Virus record (IMG/VR): IMGVR_UViG_3300020395_000061
Span: 1 to 30,546 of that record
Origin: a virus
DNA: 30,546 bases
Strand: one strand, 5' to 3'
In this document: one piece after another, positions 15,756 through 23,968 of the stretch
Position numbering within the stretch: position 1 is the first letter of the stretch
How the letters are laid out: the number at the start of each line of letters is the position of its first letter
Program-made: the position numbers and the translations under genes
Notes under the pieces: generated by a model
The model's database searches: none
Told to the model about the DNA's origin: nothing
What the model saw: only the letters and a program-made list of their open reading frames with translations

Positions 15756-18657
15756 CTGCATTATTTGGAAAGGATCTACCATTACCCCAAATAATTCTAA
15801 CAGCACCACCAGCAGCATTTCCATTACCATCTGCACCTCCACCATAAGTACCAGCAGTAGAATGTCCACCAGGAGTACCACCTGATCCTCCTCCACCACC
15901 CATACTACTGTTACTTTGAGATTGAGATACATCATGAACACCAGTTCCAGCAGCACCACTTGCTCCTTCACCTTCTACACCAACTCCACCACCACAACCA
16001 GATTGAGTATTAACAACTCCTTGAATAGCCCATCCACCTCCAGCAGCACCACCAGTTCCTGCACTTACTTGTACACCCCACTCTGGAACGTTTGTACCAC
16101 CATCTCCACCATTACCTGAGTATCCACCTGCTCCACCGCCACCACCAAAATATCCTGGATTAGCAGAACCATTATAGTTACCACCTCTTCCACCATTTCC
16201 TCCACCATCTCCAGTCCAAGTTCCACCAGGAGAATTCTCTCCAGTTACAGGAATACTTACATGAGTCACACCACCTCCACCAGATACTGTTCCAGTTCCA
16301 ATAAAGTATGATGTTCCACCATCTGCACCACCAGCAACTCCAGCAGCACCAACGACTACTGTATAAGATTGCCCTTCTACTACAGAAATATTATTCTTCC
16401 AACCGAGACCTCCACCGCCTCCTCCTCCAGACCAACCAGTACCATCACCTTCTCCACCACCACCTATACATAAGGCAGATACAGATGATACTCCAGCAGG
16501 GCAAACCCAAGTATATGTTCCTGCTGTGTAATATCCCTGTTGTCCTGTAGGAGCAGAAGGATTAACTTGTATGGTTGAAACCATACTACCATGGTTTTGA
16601 CACTGGTAATAGAAGTATCCATTTGGACCTGTTCCTCCTCCAGCAAGTCCAACAGGGATATTCCAAACAATAGTACCATTATCTGTACCATTATTAGTTA
16701 CACTACTATCCAGTACACCAGTCTGTCCACTGTTAGCTCCTGTTCCAGCAGCATCTTTCAACCAAACAGGATGTCCAGAAGCATTTACGTTAAAGTAAAC
16801 TGTGTCTCCTTCATTGAATTCTAAAATAGGATCATTACCACTCACAGATCCATTTCTATCAGAACCTACTACAGTATAATTGTTATTCTGAGCACCAACA
16901 ACCGTTATAGTTAAGGTATACGTTTGTCCTCCAATTGGATTATCTGCTATTGTAGAACTCGTACGAGTTCTTGGAAACACCATTCCAGTATTTCTATTAC
17001 CTATTTGTTCAATGAGTTGTCCAGATTCTGGTCTAGGATTAATAGCTGCAAGATATCTGTCAGGACTATCTGCTTGACAAGTATTATCAGCAAAATCTCC
17101 ACCATTAGTATTCCAATTCATATCACCAGTAACACAATGGTCTTGAATATATCCTAAGACATCAGCATTTGTAAATCTAAATTTGCCTGTGGCAAGACAT
17201 GCTGCTACACCTGCTACTTGAGGTGATGCCATACTGGTTCCTTGAATAGGATAGAAATAATTACCTGTTCCTTGTGTATACTTACCATCTGCCAAACCAG
17301 TATTATCATACGCAGAAAGAATATTATTTCCAGGAGCAAAGACATCTACTGCTGGTCCGAAATTACTATACGTTGCTCTTAAAAAATTATGATGATTAGA
17401 TAGAGAACCTACTTTAATAACATTCTTTGCGTTAACAGGAGAACTTCCTCTATTAAAAAATATATTACCTAGTGTAGTAAATTTAATAAAGTTATCCCAG
17501 TTAGGATCAGTATCTGGAACCATATGAAAATTATCATTACCTGCTGCTCCTATAATAACTATACCCTCTGCTATTGCATCCTCAACATCAGCTCTTAATG
17601 CTGCATAGTCTGCAGGTATATCCATTTTGTTTGCACCTATTCCAAAGTCTGCTTCAACTCCTGCCATTGTCCACCCACTTGGATTAGCATTAACAGAACT
17701 GTAAGTTATACCACCATAAGTAATAGAAGATATCTCACCGATTGCAATTGGTGCAGCATGATTTAAAAGATTCTCAGATGTTAAATCATATCCATAACCC
17801 CAACTATGATTAGTGATAGTAGGATTCTTAAACCCTGTTGTAGTATTAACTGATTTGTTCCTATGAAATGCTCTAAGATAATCATAGATTAATAATGCTG
17901 GAACTGCAGTACCTGTACCAGAAAGATTACCAAGAACCTGCATACTATAAATGTTTGCTTCTCTAGCCCATCCATAGTGTTGTCCTGCTACTGTTCCACA
18001 TACATGGTTACCATGTGATTCTGTATTAGTATCGTTCTTAAAATAATTTGCATATGGTGCAGATGGTAATGTCTGTCCATCATCATCAATAGTTCCTACA
18101 AGAGTATTCAGTTCAGTATACCAATCATACTGTACATATCTTGTTGTATTTGTTGTAGGACTATACCATTCCTCATTGTCAGTTGATACTGGATCATCAC
18201 ATATAATTACATCAACATGCTCACCATCATTAAAAACAGTAACAGTATCTATTACCTGTTCATCTGTTGCACCTTGATTTATTAATCCATAAGTTCCCTT
18301 TCTTCTTTGTGCTGTATCTCCTGCACAATGTAAATGACCCCACTGTCTATCATTAGATGATACCTGTGCTGGTGGTTGTGTATCTCCTTTCCAAAAGTTA
18401 CCAGCAACAGGATAAGGATCGTAATTTTCTCCTGTCCTTCTAATCACCATACCCATTTCTTCAGGACGTAATTGAACATCCCAAATCCTAGAGTCTTTAC
18501 GTAATTCTATTGCCTGTTCTTCTGTCATCCAGTAGTGTGTATTCCTACTAGAAGGACGTTTCATATTTAAACGGAAACCTTTATCCGTCATCTCAGTATA
18601 AAAACTGTCTAAATCTTCATGCTTATGAAGAGTGACAACGTATATCTTTTCCGTCAT
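15751..18657 (-). CDS. subtilisin-like protease fused to cupredoxin-like and glycine-rich adhesin domains (968 aa)
   Basis: N-terminal 130 residues (MTEKIYVVTLHKHEDLDSF) look like a prodomain or attachment region. Residues about 140-510 are an S8 subtilase: Asp154 (VDVIICDD), His215 (SHGNHVCGTVAG), oxyanion Asn374 (GAAGND) and Ser475 (GTSMASP), so the triad appears complete. Residues about 578-698 resemble a cupredoxin: ASGHP (His629) and YYQCQNHGSM (Cys686, His689, Met692) could be a type 1 copper site. From about 705 to the end is a Gly-rich domain (TYTWVCPAGVSSVSALCIGG; ending RIIWGNGRSFPNNAA), as found at receptor-binding tips. It follows the previous gene by three bases with AGAGG before the ATG. 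Likely a virion protein acting on the host surface or processing itself. Confidence 0.85.
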   Translation of the reverse strand: MTEKIYVVTLHKHEDLDSFYTEMTDKGFRLNMKRPSSRNTHYWMTEEQAIELRKDSRIWDVQLRPEEMGMVIRRTGENYDPYPVAGNFWKGDTQPPAQVSSNDRQWGHLHCAGDTAQRRKGTYGLINQGATDEQVIDTVTVFNDGEHVDVIICDDPVSTDNEEWYSPTTNTTRYVQYDWYTELNTLVGTIDDDGQTLPSAPYANYFKNDTNTESHGNHVCGTVAGQHYGWAREANIYSMQVLGNLSGTGTAVPALLIYDYLRAFHRNKSVNTTTGFKNPTITNHSWGYGYDLTSENLLNHAAPIAIGEISSITYGGITYSSVNANPSGWTMAGVEADFGIGANKMDIPADYAALRADVEDAIAEGIVIIGAAGNDNFHMVPDTDPNWDNFIKFTTLGNIFFNRGSSPVNAKNVIKVGSLSNHHNFLRATYSNFGPAVDVFAPGNNILSAYDNTGLADGKYTQGTGNYFYPIQGTSMASPQVAGVAACLATGKFRFTNADVLGYIQDHCVTGDMNWNTNGGDFADNTCQADSPDRYLAAINPRPESGQLIEQIGNRNTGMVFPRTRTSSTIADNPIGGQTYTLTITVVGAQNNNYTVVGSDRNGSVSGNDPILEFNEGDTVYFNVNASGHPVWLKDAAGTGANSGQTGVLDSSVTNNGTDNGTIVWNIPVGLAGGGTGPNGYFYYQCQNHGSMVSTIQVNPSAPTGQQGYYTAGTYTWVCPAGVSSVSALCIGGGGEGDGTGWSGGGGGGGLGWKNNISVVEGQSYTVVVGAAGVAGGADGGTSYFIGTGTVSGGGGVTHVSIPVTGENSPGGTWTGDGGGNGGRGGNYNGSANPGYFGGGGGAGGYSGNGGDGGTNVPEWGVQVSAGTGGAAGGGWAIQGVVNTQSGCGGGVGVEGEGASGAAGTGVHDVSQSQSNSSMGGGGGSGGTPGGHSTAGTYGGGADGNGNAAGGAVRIIWGNGRSFPNNAA

Positions 18658-18660
18658 TTA

Positions 18661-19707
18661 TTAAGCCTCTAATTGTACGTAAGCAAAGTTTATTTGAACA
18701 TTACCAGTAGGACCATCATTAACAATCTTTGCATAACAAGTAGCACCTGATGTAGCGAATCCAATTACACCAGGAGTAAGCCATTGTGTTCCAGATGCAG
18801 TAAAGATAACTTCCGCAAGTACACCAGAACCTGGAGCAGGGGATGTGTTTCTATTTCTATTAGCATCAGCAGTTCTACTAGCAGTATCCATGTAAAGAGT
18901 TACCCATGCAGGAGAGTTTGAGGTAATGCTTAACAAGGCAAATGTTTTTGCCAAGTTTACACTATCGTTAAGAAGTGCTCCACCAGTTATTGTTGCAGAT
19001 TTTGTTATAAATTGTCTTACTTGTAATCCAGCTGGTACTCCCCATGTTACGTTACCAGCTCCATCACTAGTCAATATATCATTAGGATTCCCATTAGTAT
19101 TAGGGTATGTAAGACCACCAGCAGTTAACTGACCACTTATGGTAGCTCCAGATGCAGTTGTCTCAAATTTTTTACCTGCATTACTTGCCCCTTGCCAATA
19201 TAAATCTACTCCTCCAGTAGGTTTAAAAACAGCAAGTGGATCTGTATTATTTTTCTGAATTAAAGTATCATTTTGAGTATTAGTGATCTTTAACTTTGCT
19301 CCACTAAGATCTACAGTAAAATCTATGTCTGTATCATCAGATCTTAAATAAGCATCAGCATCAGTACCAAGATTTAATCTGGCATTGTCACTCATGTCAA
19401 TATTATTACCTGGCCCAGTAAGATTTCCTCTACTCAATACTAACTGTAGTGTATCTTGTTCTGAAGTTAAATAACCACTAAGATTTGGTGGAGTGTATTC
19501 AAATACACCAGTGTTCTGATCATAAGTTAATGCTGTACTACCTGGAGATGCAGTTGTTACACTGAATAAAGTTCTATCAGTAGCACTCGCACCAGCACCT
19601 GCTGCTGTCCAAGATTCACCATTCCAAGAATACGTTATACCAGCTACAGTATAAGTAAACGATCCATCCGTTGGTTGACCGCCAGTTGCGGGAAAATTTA
19701 TTGCCAT
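18661..19707 (-). CDS. tail fibre-like structural protein (348 aa)
   Basis: Beta-rich, low-charge protein. The N-terminus (MAINFPATGGQPTDGSFTYT then YSWNGESW) is a small domain common on phage fibre proteins. It shares the motif LTYDQNTGVFEYTPPNLSGY with two copies in the following 818-aa fibre (LSYNSVNGEFTYTPPNL, LAYNNALGVFTFTPPNL), and also NDILTSDGAGNVTWG with its NGQVLKYDGSNW type. The C-terminal 130 residues form a likely globular tip. GGAG precedes the ATG, and AATAAATA at 19729..19736 provides a late promoter. Probably a short fibre or adaptor that assembles with its neighbours; no enzymatic motif seen. Confidence 0.72.
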   Translation of the reverse strand: MAINFPATGGQPTDGSFTYTVAGITYSWNGESWTAAGAGASATDRTLFSVTTASPGSTALTYDQNTGVFEYTPPNLSGYLTSEQDTLQLVLSRGNLTGPGNNIDMSDNARLNLGTDADAYLRSDDTDIDFTVDLSGAKLKITNTQNDTLIQKNNTDPLAVFKPTGGVDLYWQGASNAGKKFETTASGATISGQLTAGGLTYPNTNGNPNDILTSDGAGNVTWGVPAGLQVRQFITKSATITGGALLNDSVNLAKTFALLSITSNSPAWVTLYMDTASRTADANRNRNTSPAPGSGVLAEVIFTASGTQWLTPGVIGFATSGATCYAKIVNDGPTGNVQINFAYVQLEA

Positions 19708-19728
19708 TTGTTGAGTGCTCCGTCTCTT

Positions 19729-19736
19729 TATTTATT
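19729..19736 (-). promoter_or_regulatory. T4-type late promoter
   Basis: AATAAATA on the minus strand, overlapping the TAA stop of the 818-aa fibre gene (AAA TAA ATA), 22 bases before the ATG at 19707. Confidence 0.5.
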
Positions 19737-22188
19737 TTCTATGTTCTAGTTCTTTGAAAAGATCATCTACACGAGCATTTAACTCCTGTATTGCATTAAC
19801 CAAAGCAGGTATTAGTTGTTTCTTATCAAGACCCTGATAAGAATCAGGATTTTCATTCCATAATCTATAAGATTCATAGTTAGATTTGTCTAAGGCATCC
19901 TTAACATTCTGAGCGATTAAACCTGTTTCTCTCTTACCTGCTTTAGTACCATTAAATTCCATATCTTTATAAGTGAAATTTACAACCTCCAAACTGTTAA
20001 TGAAATCTAATCCACCTATAAATTTTTCAAAGTCTTCTTTAATCCTTACATCAGATCCTTGATCCTCAAAGATATCACGAATCTTTCTTTCTGCACTACC
20101 AATATCATATGTAGCAGTAACTAATGGTAATATATGAGCGTCAACAACAATGGGTCCAACTGGATCCAATACTAAACAATTATCGGTACCAGGTCCACCA
20201 CTAGACAATTGAACAGCATCTTGGAAGTCAACCTTATTAGATCCAGATGCTATCTCAGTAGTGATCTGTGATAATGGTGGTGATACATCAACCCACTGAC
20301 TTGAATCTACATCTTGATAATATATTTTTAGTCTTCCTTTATCTGACTCCCACCAAAGGTCACCAGCAGTTGCTGCTGGAGCAGTGTCTGCGATAGTTAC
20401 ACTAGCTCCTCCACCTCCACCACCAGCACCCCATACAAGTTCTGTACCATCACTGGTTAATACCTGACCTGATGTTCCTTTACTTCCATTTTTATCTACA
20501 ATACTACCATTAATCTTTACACCATCTGCATGTGTTTCTAGCTTAGGAGATGAAGCATGATATAAAAGAACTTCTGCTCCTGGTTTACAATAAACAGCAT
20601 CACCACCTCCCATAAACCTCAACTGAATATCACCGTATGCTTGCAACTGTAATGCTTTATCCCAAGAATCAGTACCAGTCTGTTGATTGTTCTGAATAGC
20701 AAATACACCACTAGTGGATCTCAGAATACTATTACCATTACTACTATGGAATATTTCAAATTCTTCATTAGCACCAACAGTTATCTTAGAACCAGTACCA
20801 GTAGTACCACTATCTGCTATTACTTTTAAAGAAGCTTTAGTTTCAAGAGCACCAGTACCATCTATAGTAAGACATACTAGATCAGTAAAGTTTCCTATCT
20901 CAAGTGCGTTTATAGCAGTTCCATCACTATTAGGTCCATCAGCTCTACAATTTGCAAATCCATTTCCATCAAATTTCCATCCTATAGTATTAGTACCAGC
21001 AAAGTTTCCAAATCCACCAGGAAAATAACCAGTTGTTGTACCAATATTAGTATTTGTAATACCACCACCATTAGCTTGAATAATATGAGTACCCATGTCT
21101 AAATTACCACCAAGTTCAGGTGATCCATCATCCGCAAGATCAGACATATATCCACCACTAGCATGGTTACCCCACCCATATGCTGCATCCCAGTTAGAAA
21201 TATTAGAAGCAGTAATAGTAGCAGCATCTGATGCAGCAAATACTGGATCAGTTTCTGTTGTTAAATAACTTGTTAAATTTGGTGGTGTAAATGTAAATAC
21301 TCCAAGTGCATTGTTATAAGCAAGAGATCCACCACCACTTGCTGAAGCATTTGTTACTGAAAGATCAGATAATATAATACCTGAACCACCACTACCAACT
21401 AAGTCTGTAGTAGCAATCCAATTACTACCATCATACTTAAGAACCTGTCCATTAGAAGGTGCAGTAGCAAATACTACATCATTTAATGTTTCAATAGATG
21501 TAGCAGAAGATAAGTATCCAGCACTAGCATGATTACCCCAACCATGTGCTGTATCCCAATTATTAATCTTAGCTGTAGTAACTCCAGCAGCATCACCAAG
21601 TGATGTTAAGTATCCAGCAGAGCTGTGGTCACCCCAACCAAATGCTGTATTCCAATCAGAAGAGTTATCTGTAACTATTATATAAGTACCAGCACCAAGT
21701 CTTGCCATCAAACCATTGCTAGTAAAATCTCCATCTACAAGAGCAGTACCTAATGATGTCAAATAACCTTGCTCTCCAACCCATGCTTGTGTTGCATAAG
21801 AAGCAAGGTTAGGTGGTGTATAAGTAAACTCACCATTAACAGAATTATATGATAATGAAGGAGTAGTAGATGCAGCAGCAGTAACTATACTGGGAAGTGC
21901 AGGTACCACTGGTTTGTTTAAAATTGCAGAAACACCTCCAGTTGCATCCCAATCAGAATTAACTTGTGCTGCAGGTATAGATGGTTTGTTAGTTAAATTA
22001 AAATAATTGCCATCAAATACATCAACCCATTGGACTGATGAAGCAGTGGAACTCAAAACCTGACCAGATGTTCCTGCAACACCAGCAGCCTGAATCGGTT
22101 TACCAGCAGGGATATTAAGACCCTCTTTTATTTCAATAGGAGAATTATCTCCATAATTAGCAATTTGATTTGCAAGAATTTTTGACAT
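19732..22188 (-). CDS. tail fibre protein with C-terminal S74 intramolecular chaperone (818 aa)
   Basis: The last 110 residues (709-818) are a peptidase S74 chaperone: SDVRIKEDF with Ser712 and Lys717 as the self-cleavage pair, the helix FINSLEVVNFTYKD, TGLIAQNVKDAL, LIPALVNAIQEL and a terminal coiled coil. This domain trimerises the fibre and then cuts itself off. Upstream are three copies of W(D/N)xAxGWGxHxSxGY (residues 179, 211, 333) and two copies of YxPPNL-type modules shared with the 348-aa protein. The N-terminus (MSKILANQIANYGDNSPIEI) is probably the attachment end. AGGA precedes the ATG and a late promoter lies at 22226..22233. A receptor-binding fibre is the likely role. Confidence 0.88.
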   Translation of the reverse strand: MSKILANQIANYGDNSPIEIKEGLNIPAGKPIQAAGVAGTSGQVLSSTASSVQWVDVFDGNYFNLTNKPSIPAAQVNSDWDATGGVSAILNKPVVPALPSIVTAAASTTPSLSYNSVNGEFTYTPPNLASYATQAWVGEQGYLTSLGTALVDGDFTSNGLMARLGAGTYIIVTDNSSDWNTAFGWGDHSSAGYLTSLGDAAGVTTAKINNWDTAHGWGNHASAGYLSSATSIETLNDVVFATAPSNGQVLKYDGSNWIATTDLVGSGGSGIILSDLSVTNASASGGGSLAYNNALGVFTFTPPNLTSYLTTETDPVFAASDAATITASNISNWDAAYGWGNHASGGYMSDLADDGSPELGGNLDMGTHIIQANGGGITNTNIGTTTGYFPGGFGNFAGTNTIGWKFDGNGFANCRADGPNSDGTAINALEIGNFTDLVCLTIDGTGALETKASLKVIADSGTTGTGSKITVGANEEFEIFHSSNGNSILRSTSGVFAIQNNQQTGTDSWDKALQLQAYGDIQLRFMGGGDAVYCKPGAEVLLYHASSPKLETHADGVKINGSIVDKNGSKGTSGQVLTSDGTELVWGAGGGGGGASVTIADTAPAATAGDLWWESDKGRLKIYYQDVDSSQWVDVSPPLSQITTEIASGSNKVDFQDAVQLSSGGPGTDNCLVLDPVGPIVVDAHILPLVTATYDIGSAERKIRDIFEDQGSDVRIKEDFEKFIGGLDFINSLEVVNFTYKDMEFNGTKAGKRETGLIAQNVKDALDKSNYESYRLWNENPDSYQGLDKKQLIPALVNAIQELNARVDDLFKELEHRK
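21148..21654 (-). repeat. three GWGxHxSxGY fibre repeats
   Basis: Codons for W(D/N)xAxGWG(N/D)HxSxGY occur at 21610-21654, 21514-21558 and 21148-21192. The first two are 96 bases apart; the third is separated by an inserted module carrying the YTPPNL-type motif. Confidence 0.75.
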
Positions 22189-22225
22189 ACTTCTAGTCCT
22201 ACAGACACTTTTTCTAAGCTAGAAG

Positions 22226-22233
22226 TATTTATG
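22226..22233 (-). promoter_or_regulatory. T4-type late promoter
   Basis: CATAAATA on the minus strand, 38 bases before the ATG of the 818-aa fibre gene and just after the terminator of the metabolic block. It is the only late promoter here that does not overlap an upstream stop codon. Confidence 0.65.
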
Positions 22234-22237
22234 AATA

Positions 22238-22263
22238 TAAAAAAAGACCCCCGAAGGGGTCTT
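22238..22263 (-). terminator. intrinsic terminator ending the metabolic block
   Basis: On the minus strand AAGACCCC-TTCG-GGGGTCTT is followed by a T run: an 8-bp stem with the very stable UUCG loop and a U tract. It sits five bases after the stop of the 124-aa gene and separates metabolic from virion genes. Confidence 0.9.
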
Positions 22264-22267
22264 GATA

Positions 22268-22642
22268 TTATTGTGGATCTTCGTACCTATGTTCTTGCGA
22301 TTTATAGGCTCCAATTGTAGTGACACCTGGTGTTGTCAAATCATTTGTATCTATAGAGATATCTGATTCAAGATCAACGTTACCAGTAGAGTAATATGGT
22401 TCACCAGAAGGGAACTGTACTACTACATCATCAAGATTATCAAGATCTTTACCAGTTTTTGTGGTAAAAGTAAATTGATCATGTGGATGTGGAAATAACC
22501 CAATTACATCTTGGACGTTTCCAAGAAGACTGAACATGTCAGTAAGATTTCTATCATCTTTTTCTGTAAGAGAATTAATAAGTGCTTGACGCACTGCTTC
22601 TTCTGCTACTTCTAGATGAGAGAGTATGTTTTTGCAAGTCAT
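22268..22642 (-). CDS. 124-aa hypothetical protein
   Basis: The N-terminal half is helical (SHLEVAEEAVRQALINSL, then DMFSLLGNVQDVIGLF) and the C-terminal half acidic and beta-like (DLDNLDDVVVQFPSGEPYY). No membrane segment, no recognised family. It starts five bases after the 78-aa gene ends and is the last gene before the terminator. Co-transcription with talC and glutaredoxin suggests early or middle expression. Confidence 0.7.
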   Translation of the reverse strand: MTCKNILSHLEVAEEAVRQALINSLTEKDDRNLTDMFSLLGNVQDVIGLFPHPHDQFTFTTKTGKDLDNLDDVVVQFPSGEPYYSTGNVDLESDISIDTNDLTTPGVTTIGAYKSQEHRYEDPQ

Positions 22643-22647
22643 AACTT

Positions 22648-22884
22648 CTAAAATTTACGATAAGCACCCACTTCAGGGTCTGGGTCTAACCACTTTGTAT
22701 ATTCAACATCCTCAATAGCGAGGAGTAATTGATCTTCATTATCACAGTAATAAAAATCACTGTAACGTTTAGTCCAGTCATTAAATTTTTGAATACGGCA
22801 ATCAGGTTTACCGTTAATTTCTAATAGTCCACACTGGACATAACGATAAGGGTATCTCTCTAAAACTACAGTAGGTGCGGTCAT
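22648..22884 (-). CDS. 78-aa hypothetical protein
   Basis: Small soluble protein rich in Tyr and Asp, with VVLERYPYRYVQCGLLEING and a C-terminal WLDPDPEVGAYRKF. Its ATG overlaps the stop of the Phd-like gene (ATGA). Two Cys are present without a metal-site pattern, and no family is recognised. The alternating beta pattern in the first 30 residues suggests a compact fold. Confidence 0.7.
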   Translation of the reverse strand: MTAPTVVLERYPYRYVQCGLLEINGKPDCRIQKFNDWTKRYSDFYYCDNEDQLLLAIEDVEYTKWLDPDPEVGAYRKF

Positions 22885-23078
22885 GATGCATCAATGTGAC
22901 TGTTAATATCATACCATGCATCTGACCCAGTTGTGTCAGAAAGTTCCAGTTCTGAAGCTGGCACAGCAATAACTGCTCTACCATCTGGTTGCCTGATTAG
23001 AATTTTCTCACCATTTTCAATACGATCCATGTACTTGTCTGGATTCTTTTCAAATTCTTCTACTGTAAGTTCTGTCAT
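22881..23078 (-). CDS. Phd/YefM-like antitoxin-fold protein (65 aa)
   Basis: MTELTVEEFEKNPDKYMDR then IENGEKILIRQPDGRAVIAV matches the N-terminal fold of Phd/YefM (prevent-host-death) antitoxins: a strand, a helix, an ENGE turn and a hairpin with a GRAVAV-type strand. The frame opens upstream to 23129, but the ATG at 23078 is preferred because it overlaps the glutaredoxin stop as ATGA, like the other junctions in this operon. No toxin gene is adjacent: the next gene is a 78-aa protein of unknown type. It could be a DNA-binding autoregulator or a decoy antitoxin against a host toxin; both are inference. Confidence 0.65.
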   Translation of the reverse strand: MTELTVEEFEKNPDKYMDRIENGEKILIRQPDGRAVIAVPASELELSDTTGSDAWYDINSHIDAS

Positions 23079-23320
23079 AATACACAACAAATATTTTTGT
23101 CTTGCATATAGAGAAGAGATTCTTGACAACCACCTAACATGATGTCATCAAGAAGGATCTGTGGGAAAGTTGCACCTTCACCAAACTGTTCATAAAACTC
23201 TTCACGAGTGAAATCCTTATCTAATTCATATACTACATGATCTAGGTTCTCTAGTCTACACACTGATACAAACTTTTTACAAAATCTGCATCCTTTACGA
23301 GAGTATATGTTAAATGTCAT
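23075..23320 (-). CDS. grx: glutaredoxin
   Basis: 81-aa thioredoxin-fold protein with the dithiol active site CRFC (C11, C14) after the first strand (FNIYSRKGC), the cis-proline motif ATFPQIL and the GG signature (MLGGCQ) near residue 64. This is standard glutaredoxin architecture and length. It likely passes electrons from glutathione to the phage ribonucleotide reductase encoded in the same block, as NrdC does in T4. Start overlaps the talC stop as ATGA. The C-terminus has an extra CC pair (NICCVL), which is unusual and might be redox active. Confidence 0.88.
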   Translation of the reverse strand: MTFNIYSRKGCRFCKKFVSVCRLENLDHVVYELDKDFTREEFYEQFGEGATFPQILLDDIMLGGCQESLLYMQDKNICCVL

Positions 23321-23967
23321 TTACCCATAGTTTTAAAGTCTTGATCAAATATATCTAGTCCTTCACGAGTAAGAACATGATCATACATTTTATCAAATAC
23401 TTTAACTGGTAGAGTTGCTACCTTAGAACCAGCAGCAAAACAACGAGAAACATGATGTACATCCCTAAGACTAGCTGCTAGAACATTAGTCTTTATATTA
23501 TGTGTACAATAAAGGTTACTAATACCACGAACTAATTCAACTCCACTGAATGAATTATCATTGCAGCGACCAACAAACGGTGATATGTATGTTGCTCCAG
23601 CAAGACCTGTCATAACTGCTTGTGCTACAGAAAAGCATAGAGTTACGTTAGTTTTAACACCAGCATCAGTAAGATATCTACAAGCAATCAAACCTTCTTT
23701 AGTTAAAGGAAGTTTAATTGTAATTGCATCGCTAATGTCACGGTATTGTGCTGCATCATCTAGCATTTGATCAGCAGTATCACCATTAACTTCAGCAGAT
23801 ATACTTTCAAATTCTGGAAATTCACCAGCAATTCTCTTAATAAGATCTAGATAATCTACACCTTGTTTCCTGACTAGAGTTGGATTAGTTGTCACACCTG
23901 AAATTAATCCAGTACCATATCTTTCTTGAATAGCACTGAAATCAGCTGTGTCTAAAAATATTTTCAT
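23317..23967 (-). CDS. talC: transaldolase, short TalC type
   Basis: 216-aa TIM-barrel transaldolase of the short TalC/fructose-6-phosphate aldolase-like group. Visible motifs: FLDTADF (Asp6), SGVTTNPTLV (Asn28), ISAEV (Glu59), the Schiff-base lysine in ITIKLPLT (Lys85) and TYISPFVGR. Phage TalC is thought to shift host carbon flow from the Calvin cycle toward the pentose phosphate pathway, providing NADPH and ribose-5-phosphate for nucleotide synthesis; this fits its position with nrdA, nrdB and glutaredoxin. It begins one base after the 72-aa gene ends. A sigma70-like promoter at 24023..24052 inside that gene may give it extra transcription. Confidence 0.94.
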   Translation of the reverse strand: MKIFLDTADFSAIQERYGTGLISGVTTNPTLVRKQGVDYLDLIKRIAGEFPEFESISAEVNGDTADQMLDDAAQYRDISDAITIKLPLTKEGLIACRYLTDAGVKTNVTLCFSVAQAVMTGLAGATYISPFVGRCNDNSFSGVELVRGISNLYCTHNIKTNVLAASLRDVHHVSRCFAAGSKVATLPVKVFDKMYDHVLTREGLDIFDQDFKTMGK

Positions 23968-23968
23968 A

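Noticed and set aside
15697-17157. Plus-strand Ser/Thr-rich and His/Gln-rich frames and minus-strand Leu/Val-rich frames over the subtilase gene
   Set aside because: Shadows of Gly/Asn/Thr-rich codons; the subtilase reading has a complete catalytic triad and domain order.
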